A DNA stretch of 64,000 bases. Origin: Azohydromonas australica DSM 1124 (GTDB lineage Bacteria; Pseudomonadota; Gammaproteobacteria; Burkholderiales; Burkholderiaceae_C). The stretch spans positions 287,516 to 351,515 of the forward strand of contig NZ_KE387206.1 in assembly GCF_000430725.1 (NCBI RefSeq), in the 5' to 3' direction. The first letter of the stretch is position 1. Every line of letters starts with the position of its first letter. Positions 35,512-46,564 of the stretch are shown here, in pieces. The position numbers and the translations under genes are program-made. The notes beneath the pieces were generated by a model. It was given only the letters and a program-made list of their open reading frames with translations, had not been told where the DNA came from and ran no database searches.

Positions 35512-36540
35512 ATGAGCAGGCGATGGGACGTACGCGAGGGCTCAGCGGTAAATCCGGTGAACATCGCGCCGCTGGTGGCGGCGCTGGACGACGAGGAAAG
35601 CCGGCCGGCGCCCTTGCCGGAAGAGGCGGCTCCTGCCGCCGAGCCTGCGGCGGACGGCCCCGCCGTTGCGCTGCCGGCGGGCGAGTCCGACGTCGGCAAC
35701 ACGCTGCAGCTCTACTTGCGCGAGATCCGCCGCGCACCGCTGCTCACGCCCGAACAGGAATACGCCACGGCGGTGCGCGCGCGTGCCGGGGACTTCGAGG
35801 CGCGCCAGGCGATGATCGAGCGCAACCTGCGCCTGGTCGTGAGCATCGCCAAGAACTACATGGGCCGCGGGCTGCCCATGACCGACCTGATCGAGGAAGG
35901 CAACCTCGGCCTCATGCATGCCATCGGCAAGTTCGAGCCGGAGCGGGGCTTTCGCTTCTCCACCTATGCCTCGTGGTGGATCCGCCAGAACATCGAGCGG
36001 GCGATCATGCACCAGGCCCGTCTGGTGCGGCTGCCGGTGCACGTGGTGCGCGAGCTCAACCAGGTCCTCAAGATGCGCCGCGCGCTGGAGAGCGAGAACG
36101 CCCGTCCCGGCGAGAGCAGCGAGCGCACGGTGAGCGTGGAACAGGTGGCCACGGCGCTGGGCCGCTCGGTGCAGGACGTGGCAGCGCTGCTGCGCTTTGC
36201 CGAGCAGCCCACCTCGCTGGACGCGCCGCTGGAGCGCGACCAGGGCGAGTCCATGCTGGACACCGTGGCCGACGACCAGGCGCTCGATCCGCTGGGCCAC
36301 ACGCTGGTGCGCGAGGTGGAGCAGCTGCTGCGCACGGGCATTTCCGAGCTCAACGAGCGCGAGCGCGAGGTGCTCACCGGCCGCTACGGGCTGCACGACC
36401 GCGAGCCCGAGACGCTGGAGGTGCTGGCCGAGCGCATGGGGCTCACGCGCGAGCGCATCCGCCAGATCCAGCAGGAGGCGCTGGTCAAGCTCAAGCGGCG
36501 CATGGTGCGCCAGGGCATCGACCGCGACTCCATCTTCTAG
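35512..36540 (+). CDS. rpoS: RNA polymerase sigma factor RpoS
   Basis: 342 residues, sigma70 family group 2. The ATG at 35512 is preceded by GGAGGTGA. Region 1.2 (TLQLYLREIRRAPLLTPEQE), region 2 (RNLRLVVSIAKNYMGRG, LIEEGNLGLMHAI, FRFSTYASWWIRQNIERAI), region 3 and region 4 (LNEREREVLTGRYGL, ETLEVLAERMGLTRERIRQI) are complete. It directs stationary-phase and general stress transcription. The N-terminal 50 residues are acidic and variable, as usual. Position after nlpD supports the assignment over other group 2 sigmas. Confidence 0.95.
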   Translation: MSRRWDVREGSAVNPVNIAPLVAALDDEESRPAPLPEEAAPAAEPAADGPAVALPAGESDVGNTLQLYLREIRRAPLLTPEQEYATAVRARAGDFEARQAMIERNLRLVVSIAKNYMGRGLPMTDLIEEGNLGLMHAIGKFEPERGFRFSTYASWWIRQNIERAIMHQARLVRLPVHVVRELNQVLKMRRALESENARPGESSERTVSVEQVATALGRSVQDVAALLRFAEQPTSLDAPLERDQGESMLDTVADDQALDPLGHTLVREVEQLLRTGISELNEREREVLTGRYGLHDREPETLEVLAERMGLTRERIRQIQQEALVKLKRRMVRQGIDRDSIF

Positions 36541-36625
36541 GCGCCGCAGGGCTTCCAAGCGCGGATTTGTCCCGGCCGCGGCACCGTGCATGGCCGCGTG
36601 CGCCGGCTCCCCTTTGCCCGGGCGG

Positions 36626-36631
36626 GATAAT
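36626..36631 (+). promoter_or_regulatory. -10 element (GATAAT) very close to rlmD start
   Basis: GATAAT ends 9 bp before the rlmD ATG, so transcription would begin almost at the start codon and the message would be nearly leaderless. No Shine-Dalgarno sequence is visible, in keeping with that. No clear -35 is seen at 17 bp. Confidence 0.5.
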
Positions 36632-36640
36632 CCGCGCCCT

Positions 36641-38080
36641 ATGACGGTTGACAAGGAATGGCTGCGCGTCGAGTCGCTGGACCTCGATGCGCAAGGCGTG
36701 GCCCACAACGCCGAGGGGAAGGTCGTCTTCATCGAGGGCGCGCTGCCGGGCGAGGAAGTGCAAGTCCAGGTGTCGCGGCGTAAGAACAACTGGGAGCAGG
36801 GCACCTTGCAGGCGCTGCGGCGCGAGAGCTCGCAGCGCGTGACGCCGGGCTGCGTGCACTTCGGGCTGCATGCGGGCGCCTGCGGCGGCTGCAAGATGCA
36901 GCACCTGCATGCCGGCGCGCAGATCGCCATCAAGCAGCGCGTGCTGGAGGACAACCTCTGGCACCTGGGCAAGGTCAAGCCCGAGCGCATGCTGCGCCCG
37001 GTCGAAGGGCCGACCTGGGGCTACCGCTACCGCGCGCGGCTGTCGGTACGCCACGTGGCCAAGAAGGGCACGGTGCTGGTGGGCTTCCACGAGCGCAAGT
37101 CGCGCTACGTGGCCGACATGCAGCGCTGCGAGGTGTTGCCGCCGCACGTGAGCGCGCTGCTGATGCCGCTGCGCGCGCTGGTCGCCTCCATGGAGGCGCG
37201 CGACCGGCTGCCGCAGATCGAGCTCGCCATCGGCGAGGGCCCGCAGGGCCTGGTGACGGCGCTGGTGCTGCGCCACCTGGAGCCGCTCAGCGGCGCCGAC
37301 GTGCAGCGGCTGCGCGACTTTGCCACCGAGCATGGCGTGCAGTGGTGGCTGCAGCCTAAGGGGCCGGACACGGTGCACCTGCTCGACGAGGGCGGTCCGG
37401 AGCTGGCGTATTCGCTGCCGGAGTTCGGCGTGGTGATGCCCTTCAAGCCCACCGACTTCACGCAGGTGAACCACCACATCAACACGGTGCTGGTGGGGCG
37501 TGCGCTGCGGCTGCTGGACGTGCAGCCCGATGAGCGCGTCATCGACTGGTTCTGCGGGCTGGGCAACTTCACGCTGCCGCTGGCGACGCAGGCGCGCGAG
37601 GTGCTGGGCATCGAGGGCAGCGAGACGCTGGTGCAGCGCTCGCGCGAGAACGCGCAGCGCAACGGCCTGGCCCACAAGGCCAGCTTCGCGGCGCGCAACC
37701 TGTTCGAGCTCACGCCGGCGGATGTGGTGGCCTACGAGCCGGCGCAGCGCTGGCTGGTGGATCCGCCGCGCGAAGGCGCCTTCGCGCTGGCCAAGGCGCT
37801 GGCGGACCTGCGCCAGTCGCCCGAGCTGGCGCCGCCGGGCTGGGAGCCGCCGCGGCGCATCGTCTACGTGAGCTGCAACCCGGCCACGCTGGCACGGGAC
37901 GCGGGGCTGCTGGTGCATCAGGCGGGCTACCGCTGCACGGCGGCCGGCGCGGTGAACATGTTCCCGCACACGGCGCATGTGGAAAGCATGGCGGTGTTCG
38001 AGTACGACCCGCATGCCGTACCGAAGGCGCCCCCGGCCGACACCGGCGAGGCGTTGGCGCTGCCCGAGGCTGAGGCCTGA
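36641..38080 (+). CDS. rlmD: 23S rRNA (uracil-1939-C5)-methyltransferase
   Basis: 479 residues: N-terminal TRAM domain (1-60), an iron-sulfur cluster region with Cys71, Cys81 and Cys84 (GACGGCKMQHL) plus a later cysteine in MQRCEVLPP, and a SAM methyltransferase domain with DWFCGLGNFTLPLA, WLVDPPREGA and the nucleophile cysteine in YVSCNPATLARD. It forms m5U1939 in large-subunit rRNA. The open frame extends upstream but ATG 36641 gives the usual family N-terminus. It is followed by a strong terminator. Confidence 0.93.
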   Translation: MTVDKEWLRVESLDLDAQGVAHNAEGKVVFIEGALPGEEVQVQVSRRKNNWEQGTLQALRRESSQRVTPGCVHFGLHAGACGGCKMQHLHAGAQIAIKQRVLEDNLWHLGKVKPERMLRPVEGPTWGYRYRARLSVRHVAKKGTVLVGFHERKSRYVADMQRCEVLPPHVSALLMPLRALVASMEARDRLPQIELAIGEGPQGLVTALVLRHLEPLSGADVQRLRDFATEHGVQWWLQPKGPDTVHLLDEGGPELAYSLPEFGVVMPFKPTDFTQVNHHINTVLVGRALRLLDVQPDERVIDWFCGLGNFTLPLATQAREVLGIEGSETLVQRSRENAQRNGLAHKASFAARNLFELTPADVVAYEPAQRWLVDPPREGAFALAKALADLRQSPELAPPGWEPPRRIVYVSCNPATLARDAGLLVHQAGYRCTAAGAVNMFPHTAHVESMAVFEYDPHAVPKAPPADTGEALALPEAEA

Positions 38081-38103
38081 CGCGCACAAACCGAACGCCC
38101 ATG

Positions 38104-38129
38104 AAAAAGGCCCCTCGCGGGGCCTTTTT
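38104..38129. terminator. bidirectional terminator between rlmD and the BI-1 gene
   Basis: Stem GGCCCC / GGGGCC (38109-38124, loop TCGC) with five A before and five T after. It separates two convergent genes and can serve both. Confidence 0.92.
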
Positions 38130-38154
38130 GCTTGCGGGGTGCGGCGTGTTCGGG

Positions 38155-38853
38155 TTATTCGCGGTCGCCGCCGAAGATGCCCAGCAGGGCCAGCAGGTTC
38201 TGGAAGATGTTGTACAGGTCCAGATAGATAGCCAGCGTGGCGGTGATGTAGTTGGTCTCGCCGCCGTCGATCACGCGCTTGATGTCATAGAGCAGGAAGG
38301 CGGAGAACAGGCCGATGGCGATCACCGACAGCGTCATCATCAGCGCGCTGGACTGCACGAAGATGTTCACCAGCATCGCCACGAACAGCAGGATCAGGCC
38401 CACGAACAGGAACTTGCCCATGTTCGTGAGGTCGCGCTTGATGACGGTGGCCAGCGTGGCCACGGCCAGGAACACGCCCGCGGTGCCACCGAAGGCCAGC
38501 ATCACGAGCTGCGCGCCGTTGGAGAAGCCCAGCACGGCGGCCAGCATGCGCGAGAGCATCAGGCCCATGAAGAAGGTGAAGGCCAGCAGCACGGCCACGC
38601 CGGCGGCGGAGTCCTTGGTCTTCTCGATGGCGAACATCAGGCCGAAGGCGCCGACCAGGAACACGATCATGCTCATGCCCGTGCCCATCGCGGCCATGAT
38701 GCCGGTGCTCACGCCCACCCAGGCGCCCAGGACCGTCGGCACCAGCGACAGCGCAAGCAGCCAGTAGGTGTTGCGCAGCACGCGGTTGCGCTGCGCACTG
38801 AGCGAACCCGCCGTTCCCTGGCCGGAATAGACGGTCTGCAGGCGTTGGTCCAT
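38155..38853 (-). CDS. Bax inhibitor-1 / YccA family membrane protein
   Basis: 232 residues with seven membrane helices. ATG 38853 follows GGAGG at 8 bp; an upstream TTG is not needed. The family end pattern is present: SALMMTLSVIAIGLFSAFLL, then YDIKRVIDGG and ITATLAIYLDLYNIFQNLLA. In E. coli the homologue YccA binds FtsH and modulates membrane-protein turnover; others act as pH-dependent calcium leaks. ftsH lies in the same window but not adjacent. The gene is monocistronic. Confidence 0.93.
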   Translation of the reverse strand: MDQRLQTVYSGQGTAGSLSAQRNRVLRNTYWLLALSLVPTVLGAWVGVSTGIMAAMGTGMSMIVFLVGAFGLMFAIEKTKDSAAGVAVLLAFTFFMGLMLSRMLAAVLGFSNGAQLVMLAFGGTAGVFLAVATLATVIKRDLTNMGKFLFVGLILLFVAMLVNIFVQSSALMMTLSVIAIGLFSAFLLYDIKRVIDGGETNYITATLAIYLDLYNIFQNLLALLGIFGGDRE

Positions 38854-39060
38854 GAAAGAAGCCTCCAAAGATGATCAAGACGGGGTTTCGACCCGCTGTT
38901 GCAATTCTAGTTCCGCCCTTTGGGGGATTGCCCCGGCGCGGACGCCGTGGCCACTCCTGCGCGGCGCGTGAAGCAGTTTTAATCGGTGCCGCATGAAGCA
39001 GCGACCGGCTGCCCGCTACATTGGCGGCCTTTTTTCACCCCACAAAGAGCAGTTCCCAAG

Positions 39061-39471
39061 ATGAAGAACCGACCGATGCTGACCCAGGACGACGTGCAGG
39101 CGATGGGCGAGGCCGCCCGCGCCGAGGCACAGGCCAACGGCTGGGCCGTGACGATTGCCATCGTGGACGACGGCGGCCACCTGCTGTGGCTGCAGCGCCT
39201 GGACGGCGCGGCGCCGGTGTCGTCGCAGATCGCCCCGGCCAAGGCCCGCACCGCGGCGCTGGGCCGGCGCGAGAGCAAGGCCTACGAGGACATGATCAAC
39301 CAGGGCCGCACCTCGTTCCTGAGCGCGCCGGGCGTCGAGGCCCTGCTCGAAGGCGGCGTGCCGGTGACCGTGGAAGGCCATTGCATCGGCGCCGTGGGCG
39401 TCAGCGGCGTGAAGTCCTCCGAGGACGCCCAGATCGCGCGCGCGGGCATCGCGGCGCTCAAGACCGCCTGA
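39061..39471 (+). CDS. GlcG/HbpS family protein
   Basis: 136 residues of the small GlcG/HbpS (DUF336) fold. Typical segments are GWAVTIAIVDDGGHLLWLQRLDGA, SQIAPAKARTAALGRR and the C-terminal GVSGVKSSEDAQIARAG. Members bind heme or corrinoid-like ligands or serve catabolic operons; no catalytic residue can be named here. Upstream is a 187-bp gap, downstream the carA promoter region; it seems monocistronic. The start ATG at 39061 has no strong ribosome site. Confidence 0.85.
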   Translation: MKNRPMLTQDDVQAMGEAARAEAQANGWAVTIAIVDDGGHLLWLQRLDGAAPVSSQIAPAKARTAALGRRESKAYEDMINQGRTSFLSAPGVEALLEGGVPVTVEGHCIGAVGVSGVKSSEDAQIARAGIAALKTA

Positions 39472-39615
39472 CAAAGCCGTTCTTGGCCCCGGGCTGTCGG
39501 GGCCGCGCTGGCATGCACCATGCCGGCGCATGCGACACCGTTCGAAGTGCACGGCAAAGGCGGACAACTCCTCACGCGGTGCGGGGGCGGCTCCGGGGGG
39601 AAACCCGGGGTCCGC

Positions 39616-39621
39616 TATAAT
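39616..39621 (+). promoter_or_regulatory. carAB -10 element (TATAAT)
   Basis: A perfect TATAAT lies 127 bp before the carA start, giving a leader of about 120 nt. A -35 is not obvious. The 276-bp gap between the GlcG-like gene and carA holds no supported gene; the long leader could host pyrimidine or arginine control, but no PyrR-type or ArgR-type box was recognised. Confidence 0.55.
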
Positions 39622-39747
39622 TCCAAGGTTTACCCGCCACCATCCCGCCCGGCGAATATCGCCACCGTTGCCGCCGGTCCACCCCGGTTGCGCACCAACA
39701 TCGAGCGCCACAGCAGCGCCGGGCGTGCACACACACCGGAGTCTTCC

Positions 39748-40914
39748 TTGCTGCCTGTACAGCCTCCCGCACTTCTCGCACTTGCAGACGGCACGGTCTT
39801 TCAGGGCACCTCGATCGGCGCAGCCGGTCATACCGTCGGCGAAGTGGTGTTCAACACCGCGCTCACCGGCTACCAGGAAATCCTCACCGACCCGAGCTAC
39901 TGCCGCCAGATCGTCACGCTGACGTATCCGCACATCGGCAACTACGGCGTCAACGGCGAGGATGTCGAGGCCTCGAAGGTCCATGCCGCCGGCCTGGTGA
40001 TCAAGGACCTGCCCGTGCGCGTGTCCAACTTCCGCGCCGGCCAGTCCCTCACCGAGTACCTGCAGTCGCAGGGCACGGTCGCCATCGCCGACATCGACAC
40101 ACGACGCCTGACGCGCGTGCTGCGCACCACCGGCGCGCAGAACGGCTGCATCGTCGCCTTCCCGGCCGGCACCGTGATCACCGAGGCGCACAAGGCCGAG
40201 GCCGTGGAGCGCGCCAAGGCCGCGCCCAGCATGGCGGGGCAGGACCTGGCCAAGGTGGTCTCCACGCGCGAGACCTACGAGTGGACGCAGACCGAGTGGA
40301 CGCTCGGCAGCGGCTACGGCGTCCAGGAGGCGCCGCGTTTCCACGTCGTTGCCTACGACTACGGCGTGAAGCTCAACATCCTGCGCATGCTGGCCAGCCG
40401 CGGCTGCCGCATCACGGTGCTGCCGGCGCAGGCGTCGGCGCGCGAGGCGCTGGCGCTCAAGCCCGACGGCATCTTCCTGTCCAACGGCCCCGGCGACCCG
40501 CAGCCCTGCGACTACGCCATCGAAGCCGTGCGCGAGCTCATCCACAGCGGGCTGCCGACCTTCGGCATCTGCCTGGGCCACCAGATCATGGCCCTGGCCG
40601 CCGGCGCGCCGACCTACAAGATGAAGTTCGGCCACCACGGCGCCAACCATCCGGTCAAGGACCTGGACAACGGCCGCGTGAGCATCACCAGCCAGAACCA
40701 CGGCTTCGCCGTGAAGGCCGACGCGCTGCCGGCCAACCTGCGCGCCACGCACGTGAGCCTGTTCGACGGCTCGCTGCAGGGCCTGGCCTGGACCGACAAA
40801 CCCGCCTTCTGCTTCCAGGGGCACCCCGAGGCCTCCCCCGGCCCGCACGACATTGCGTACCTGTTCGACCGCTTCATTGAGCTGATGGCGGCGCGCCAGA
40901 CGGAGAAGAACTGA
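39748..40914 (+). CDS. carA: carbamoyl-phosphate synthase small subunit
   Basis: 388 residues from TTG 39748, chosen because GGAG (39738-39741) precedes it and the protein then begins LPVQPPALLALADGTVFQG, the family N-terminus; the earlier frame start at 39520 is non-coding. The glutaminase domain has the nucleophile cysteine in FGICLGHQIMALAAG and the His/Glu pair in FQGHPEASPGPHD. It supplies ammonia from glutamine to CarB for arginine and pyrimidine synthesis. One base separates it from carB. Confidence 0.95.
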   Translation: MLPVQPPALLALADGTVFQGTSIGAAGHTVGEVVFNTALTGYQEILTDPSYCRQIVTLTYPHIGNYGVNGEDVEASKVHAAGLVIKDLPVRVSNFRAGQSLTEYLQSQGTVAIADIDTRRLTRVLRTTGAQNGCIVAFPAGTVITEAHKAEAVERAKAAPSMAGQDLAKVVSTRETYEWTQTEWTLGSGYGVQEAPRFHVVAYDYGVKLNILRMLASRGCRITVLPAQASAREALALKPDGIFLSNGPGDPQPCDYAIEAVRELIHSGLPTFGICLGHQIMALAAGAPTYKMKFGHHGANHPVKDLDNGRVSITSQNHGFAVKADALPANLRATHVSLFDGSLQGLAWTDKPAFCFQGHPEASPGPHDIAYLFDRFIELMAARQTEKN

Positions 40915-40915
40915 G

Positions 40916-44170
<3,255 letters not shown>

Positions 44171-44184
44171 ACTGCAGCGGCGTC

Positions 44185-44220
44185 GCCACCGCCCGGGCCT
44201 GCTGCCGGGGCGGTGGCTTT
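44185..44220 (+). terminator. terminator after carB
   Basis: A 10-bp stem GCCACCGCCC / GGGCGGTGGC (44185-44217) is followed by TTT-CTC. It lies 15 bp after carB, before greA. Confidence 0.75.
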
Positions 44221-44230
44221 CTCATAACTC

Positions 44231-44252
44231 AAACGCGCCCCGGGCGCGTTTT
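44231..44252 (+). terminator. second hairpin before greA
   Basis: CGCGCC-CCG-GGCGCG (44234-44248) flanked by AAA and TTTT forms a compact stem. With the previous hairpin it makes a tandem stop between carB and greA, or it is the greA leader structure. Confidence 0.55.
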
Positions 44253-44276
44253 GCTTTTGATCCATCAATCCGAACC

Positions 44277-44753
44277 ATGGCCACCATTCCCATCACCAAG
44301 CGCGGCGCCGAGAAGCTCAAGGAGGAGCTGCAGCGCCTGAAGTACGTCGAGCGGCCCGCGGTGGTGCTGGCGATCCAGGAAGCGCGTGCGCAGGGCGACC
44401 TGTCGGAAAACGCCGAGTACGACGCCGCCAAGGACAAGCAGGGCTTCATCGAGGGCCGGATCCTGGAGATCGAGGGCAAGCTGGCCGCGGCGCAGGTGAT
44501 CGACCCGTCGGACCTCGACGCCGGCGGACGCGTGGTGTTCGGCGCCACGGTGGACCTGGAGGACGAAGCCACGGGCATGAGCGTGACCTACCAGATCGTC
44601 GGGGACGATGAGGCCGATCTCAAGCAGGGCCTGATCTCCATCAGCTCGCCCATCGCGCGCGCGCTCATCGGCAAGGAAGCCGGCGACGTGGCCGAAGTGC
44701 AGGCGCCCGGCGGCATCAAGACCTACGAGATCATGGAAGTGCACTACCGGTGA
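44277..44753 (+). CDS. greA: transcription elongation factor GreA
   Basis: 158 residues, the standard size. The N-terminal coiled coil carries the tip acidic residues in ARAQGDLSENAEYDAAKDKQ, and the C-terminal FKBP-like domain reads ISSPIARALIGKEAGDVAEV. It rescues backtracked RNA polymerase by promoting transcript cleavage. ATG 44277 is the family start; the upstream frame is not coding. Its stop overlaps the DUF4149 start (GTGA). Confidence 0.96.
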   Translation: MATIPITKRGAEKLKEELQRLKYVERPAVVLAIQEARAQGDLSENAEYDAAKDKQGFIEGRILEIEGKLAAAQVIDPSDLDAGGRVVFGATVDLEDEATGMSVTYQIVGDDEADLKQGLISISSPIARALIGKEAGDVAEVQAPGGIKTYEIMEVHYR

Positions 44754-45220
44754 GCGATGCCACGACGCCGGGCGGTGGCGGCCTGCTGCGCGTACGCCGG
44801 CTGTTGCCCCCGCTGTGGGCCGGGCTGTTGCTGTGCGTCGCCCTGGTGGCCACGCCGGCGCCTTTTGCGACGCTGGAGCGTACGCAGGCCGGACTGGTGG
44901 TGGCTTTCATCTTCAAGCGCGAGGCGTTCCTGACACTGGCGGCGGCGATGGCCTTCGTGCTGATCGAGCGGCGCCGTGCACGCGCCGGGCTGGGTTCCCA
45001 GTTCAGCACCGAGATGGCGCTGGCGCTGGGTGCGCTGTTTTTCACGGTGATTGGCTACTTCAGCCTGCAGCCGATGATGGCCGAGGCGCGTGCCGGGCAG
45101 GGTGCGCTGAGCTTCGGACAGCTGCACGCCGTCAGCCTGGTGCTCTTCGGCCTGAAAATCCTGTGCGTGCTTGCGCTGTCGTGGCGTGTAGCGGCGCCGG
45201 ACAAGGCGCCGCATTCCTGA
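44750..45220 (+). CDS. DUF4149 membrane protein
   Basis: 156 residues from a GTG overlapping the greA stop. Four membrane helices, with the family stretches LWAGLLLCVALVATPAPFA, then FKREAFLTLAAAMAFVLIER and GQLHAVSLVLFGLKILCVL. Function unknown. In Burkholderiales it commonly sits between greA and the RNA-binding yhbY gene. It is convergent with yhbY, 15 bp between stops. Confidence 0.82.
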   Translation: MSDATTPGGGGLLRVRRLLPPLWAGLLLCVALVATPAPFATLERTQAGLVVAFIFKREAFLTLAAAMAFVLIERRRARAGLGSQFSTEMALALGALFFTVIGYFSLQPMMAEARAGQGALSFGQLHAVSLVLFGLKILCVLALSWRVAAPDKAPHS

Positions 45221-45235
45221 CAACTGTTTCCCGAT

Positions 45236-45709
45236 TTACTCGGCCACGCGCTTCTTGACGCTGGTAGTGCGGCGCTTGGCGCGCTTGATGCTGCCGCCGG
45301 GCGTCACGCGTTCGTTGCCCAGCACGCGCACCTTCTTGACCTGGGGGCGGTGGTTGCCGCTCTTGCTGAACTTCACGATCTTCACCACCTTCGGTCCGGG
45401 ACGGCGGTCTTCGCGCTCCTCGGCTTCCTTGGGTGGGATGGGGCGCCACAGCACCAGCAGCTTGCCGATGTGCTGGATGGGGGCGGCGTCGAGCTGGTCG
45501 GCCAATTGGCCGAGCAGGGCCTCGCGCGCGTCACGGTCATCGGAGAAGACGCGCACCTTGATCAGGCCATGGGCCTTGAGCGCAGCATCGAGCTCCTTGA
45601 GTACGCCGGGGGTGAGGCCCTCGGACCCGATCTGTACGACGGGGTCGAGGTGGTGAGCGGCGGCGCGGTGTTCTTTGCGCTGGGCCGGGGTCAGATTGAT
45701 CGCAGACAT
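45236..45709 (-). CDS. yhbY: YhbY/CRM-domain RNA-binding protein
   Basis: 157 residues. The CRM domain fills the first 95: LTPAQRKEHRAAAHHLDPVV, then QIGSEGLTPGVLKELDAALK and the GxxG-type region, linked to pre-50S ribosome assembly. A lysine- and arginine-rich tail of about 60 residues follows, longer than in E. coli YhbY, and probably adds RNA contacts. It is divergent from rlmE with only 20 bp between starts, so promoters overlap; both act on large-subunit RNA. Confidence 0.9.
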   Translation of the reverse strand: MSAINLTPAQRKEHRAAAHHLDPVVQIGSEGLTPGVLKELDAALKAHGLIKVRVFSDDRDAREALLGQLADQLDAAPIQHIGKLLVLWRPIPPKEAEEREDRRPGPKVVKIVKFSKSGNHRPQVKKVRVLGNERVTPGGSIKRAKRRTTSVKKRVAE

Positions 45710-45729
45710 CCTTACATTATCGACGCAGC

Positions 45730-46404
45730 ATGAAGATTAAGACCAAGAGCAAGAAGGTCAACAAGGCTTGGCTGGCCGACCACATCAACGACCCCTACGT
45801 AAAGATGGCGCAACGGGAGGGCTACCGCGCCCGCGCCGCCTACAAGCTCAAGGAGATCGACGAGGCGCTGGGCCTGATCCGGCCGGGGCAGGTGGTGGTG
45901 GACCTGGGCGCCGCTCCTGGAGCCTGGAGCCAGTACCTGCGGCGGCGCTTCGCGCCCAAGGCCGCCGGTACGGGCGGCGCGGCAGTGGGCGAGCTGCAAG
46001 GCACGATCATCGCGCTGGACATCCTCCCGTTCGAGCCGGTGGAAGGCGTTCAGTTCATCCAGGGCGACTTTCGGGAGGACACAGTGCTGGCGCAGCTGCA
46101 TGAAGCGCTGGCTGGGCGGCAGGCCGATTTGGTGGTCTCAGACATGGCGCCGAACCTGTCCGGCATCGAGAGTGCAGACTCCGCGCGCATCGCCCATTTG
46201 GTCGAACTGGCAGTGGAGTTCTGTGAGGGACATCTCAAGCCCTCCGGTGCGCTGGTGTGCAAAGTTTTCCACGGTAGTGGCTACAGCCAGTTGGTGGAAC
46301 TTTTCAAGCGGCACTTCCGTGTCGTCAAGCCGATCAAGCCCAAGGCTTCGCGCGATCGGTCGGCGGAAACTTTTCTGGTAGGCCTGGGTCTGAAAAATGC
46401 TTGA
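45730..46404 (+). CDS. rlmE: 23S rRNA 2'-O-ribose methyltransferase RlmE (FtsJ)
   Basis: 224 residues. SAM-binding motif VVDLGAAPGAWSQYL (about 56-70), the K-D-K-E catalytic set including Lys38 (AAYKLKEID), Asp in VVSDMAPNLSG, Lys in ALVCKVFHGSG and Glu in RSAETFLVGLG. It methylates U2552 of 23S rRNA. An insertion after the first motif (PKAAGTGGAAVGELQ) is slightly long. The gene is placed upstream of ftsH, the common heat-shock pairing. Confidence 0.95.
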   Translation: MKIKTKSKKVNKAWLADHINDPYVKMAQREGYRARAAYKLKEIDEALGLIRPGQVVVDLGAAPGAWSQYLRRRFAPKAAGTGGAAVGELQGTIIALDILPFEPVEGVQFIQGDFREDTVLAQLHEALAGRQADLVVSDMAPNLSGIESADSARIAHLVELAVEFCEGHLKPSGALVCKVFHGSGYSQLVELFKRHFRVVKPIKPKASRDRSAETFLVGLGLKNA

Positions 46405-46482
46405 GGGGCTTTGTCCATCCGTGTTGCCTAGGGCGTTGAAAACACCTGCCTCCTCCCGGGACAAAGCAAGATTTGTTGAACC

Positions 46483-46510
46483 CTTGACTGAACTAAAATT
46501 GCCCTCAATT
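46483..46510 (+). promoter_or_regulatory. heat-shock (sigma32)-like promoter for ftsH, overlapping a TAAAAT -10
   Basis: CTTGAC (46483-46488), 13 bp, then CCCTCAATT (46502-46510) match the sigma32 pattern CTTGAA-N13-CCCCAT-type boxes well. A vegetative-looking TAAAAT occurs inside at 46494-46499. The region lies 55 bp before the ftsH start in the 160-bp rlmE-ftsH gap. Confidence 0.6.
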
Positions 46511-46564
46511 CCGCTCTGTCACGCCCCGCGCGCGTGACGGAGCCTGGTTTGAAAAGGAGCCGCG

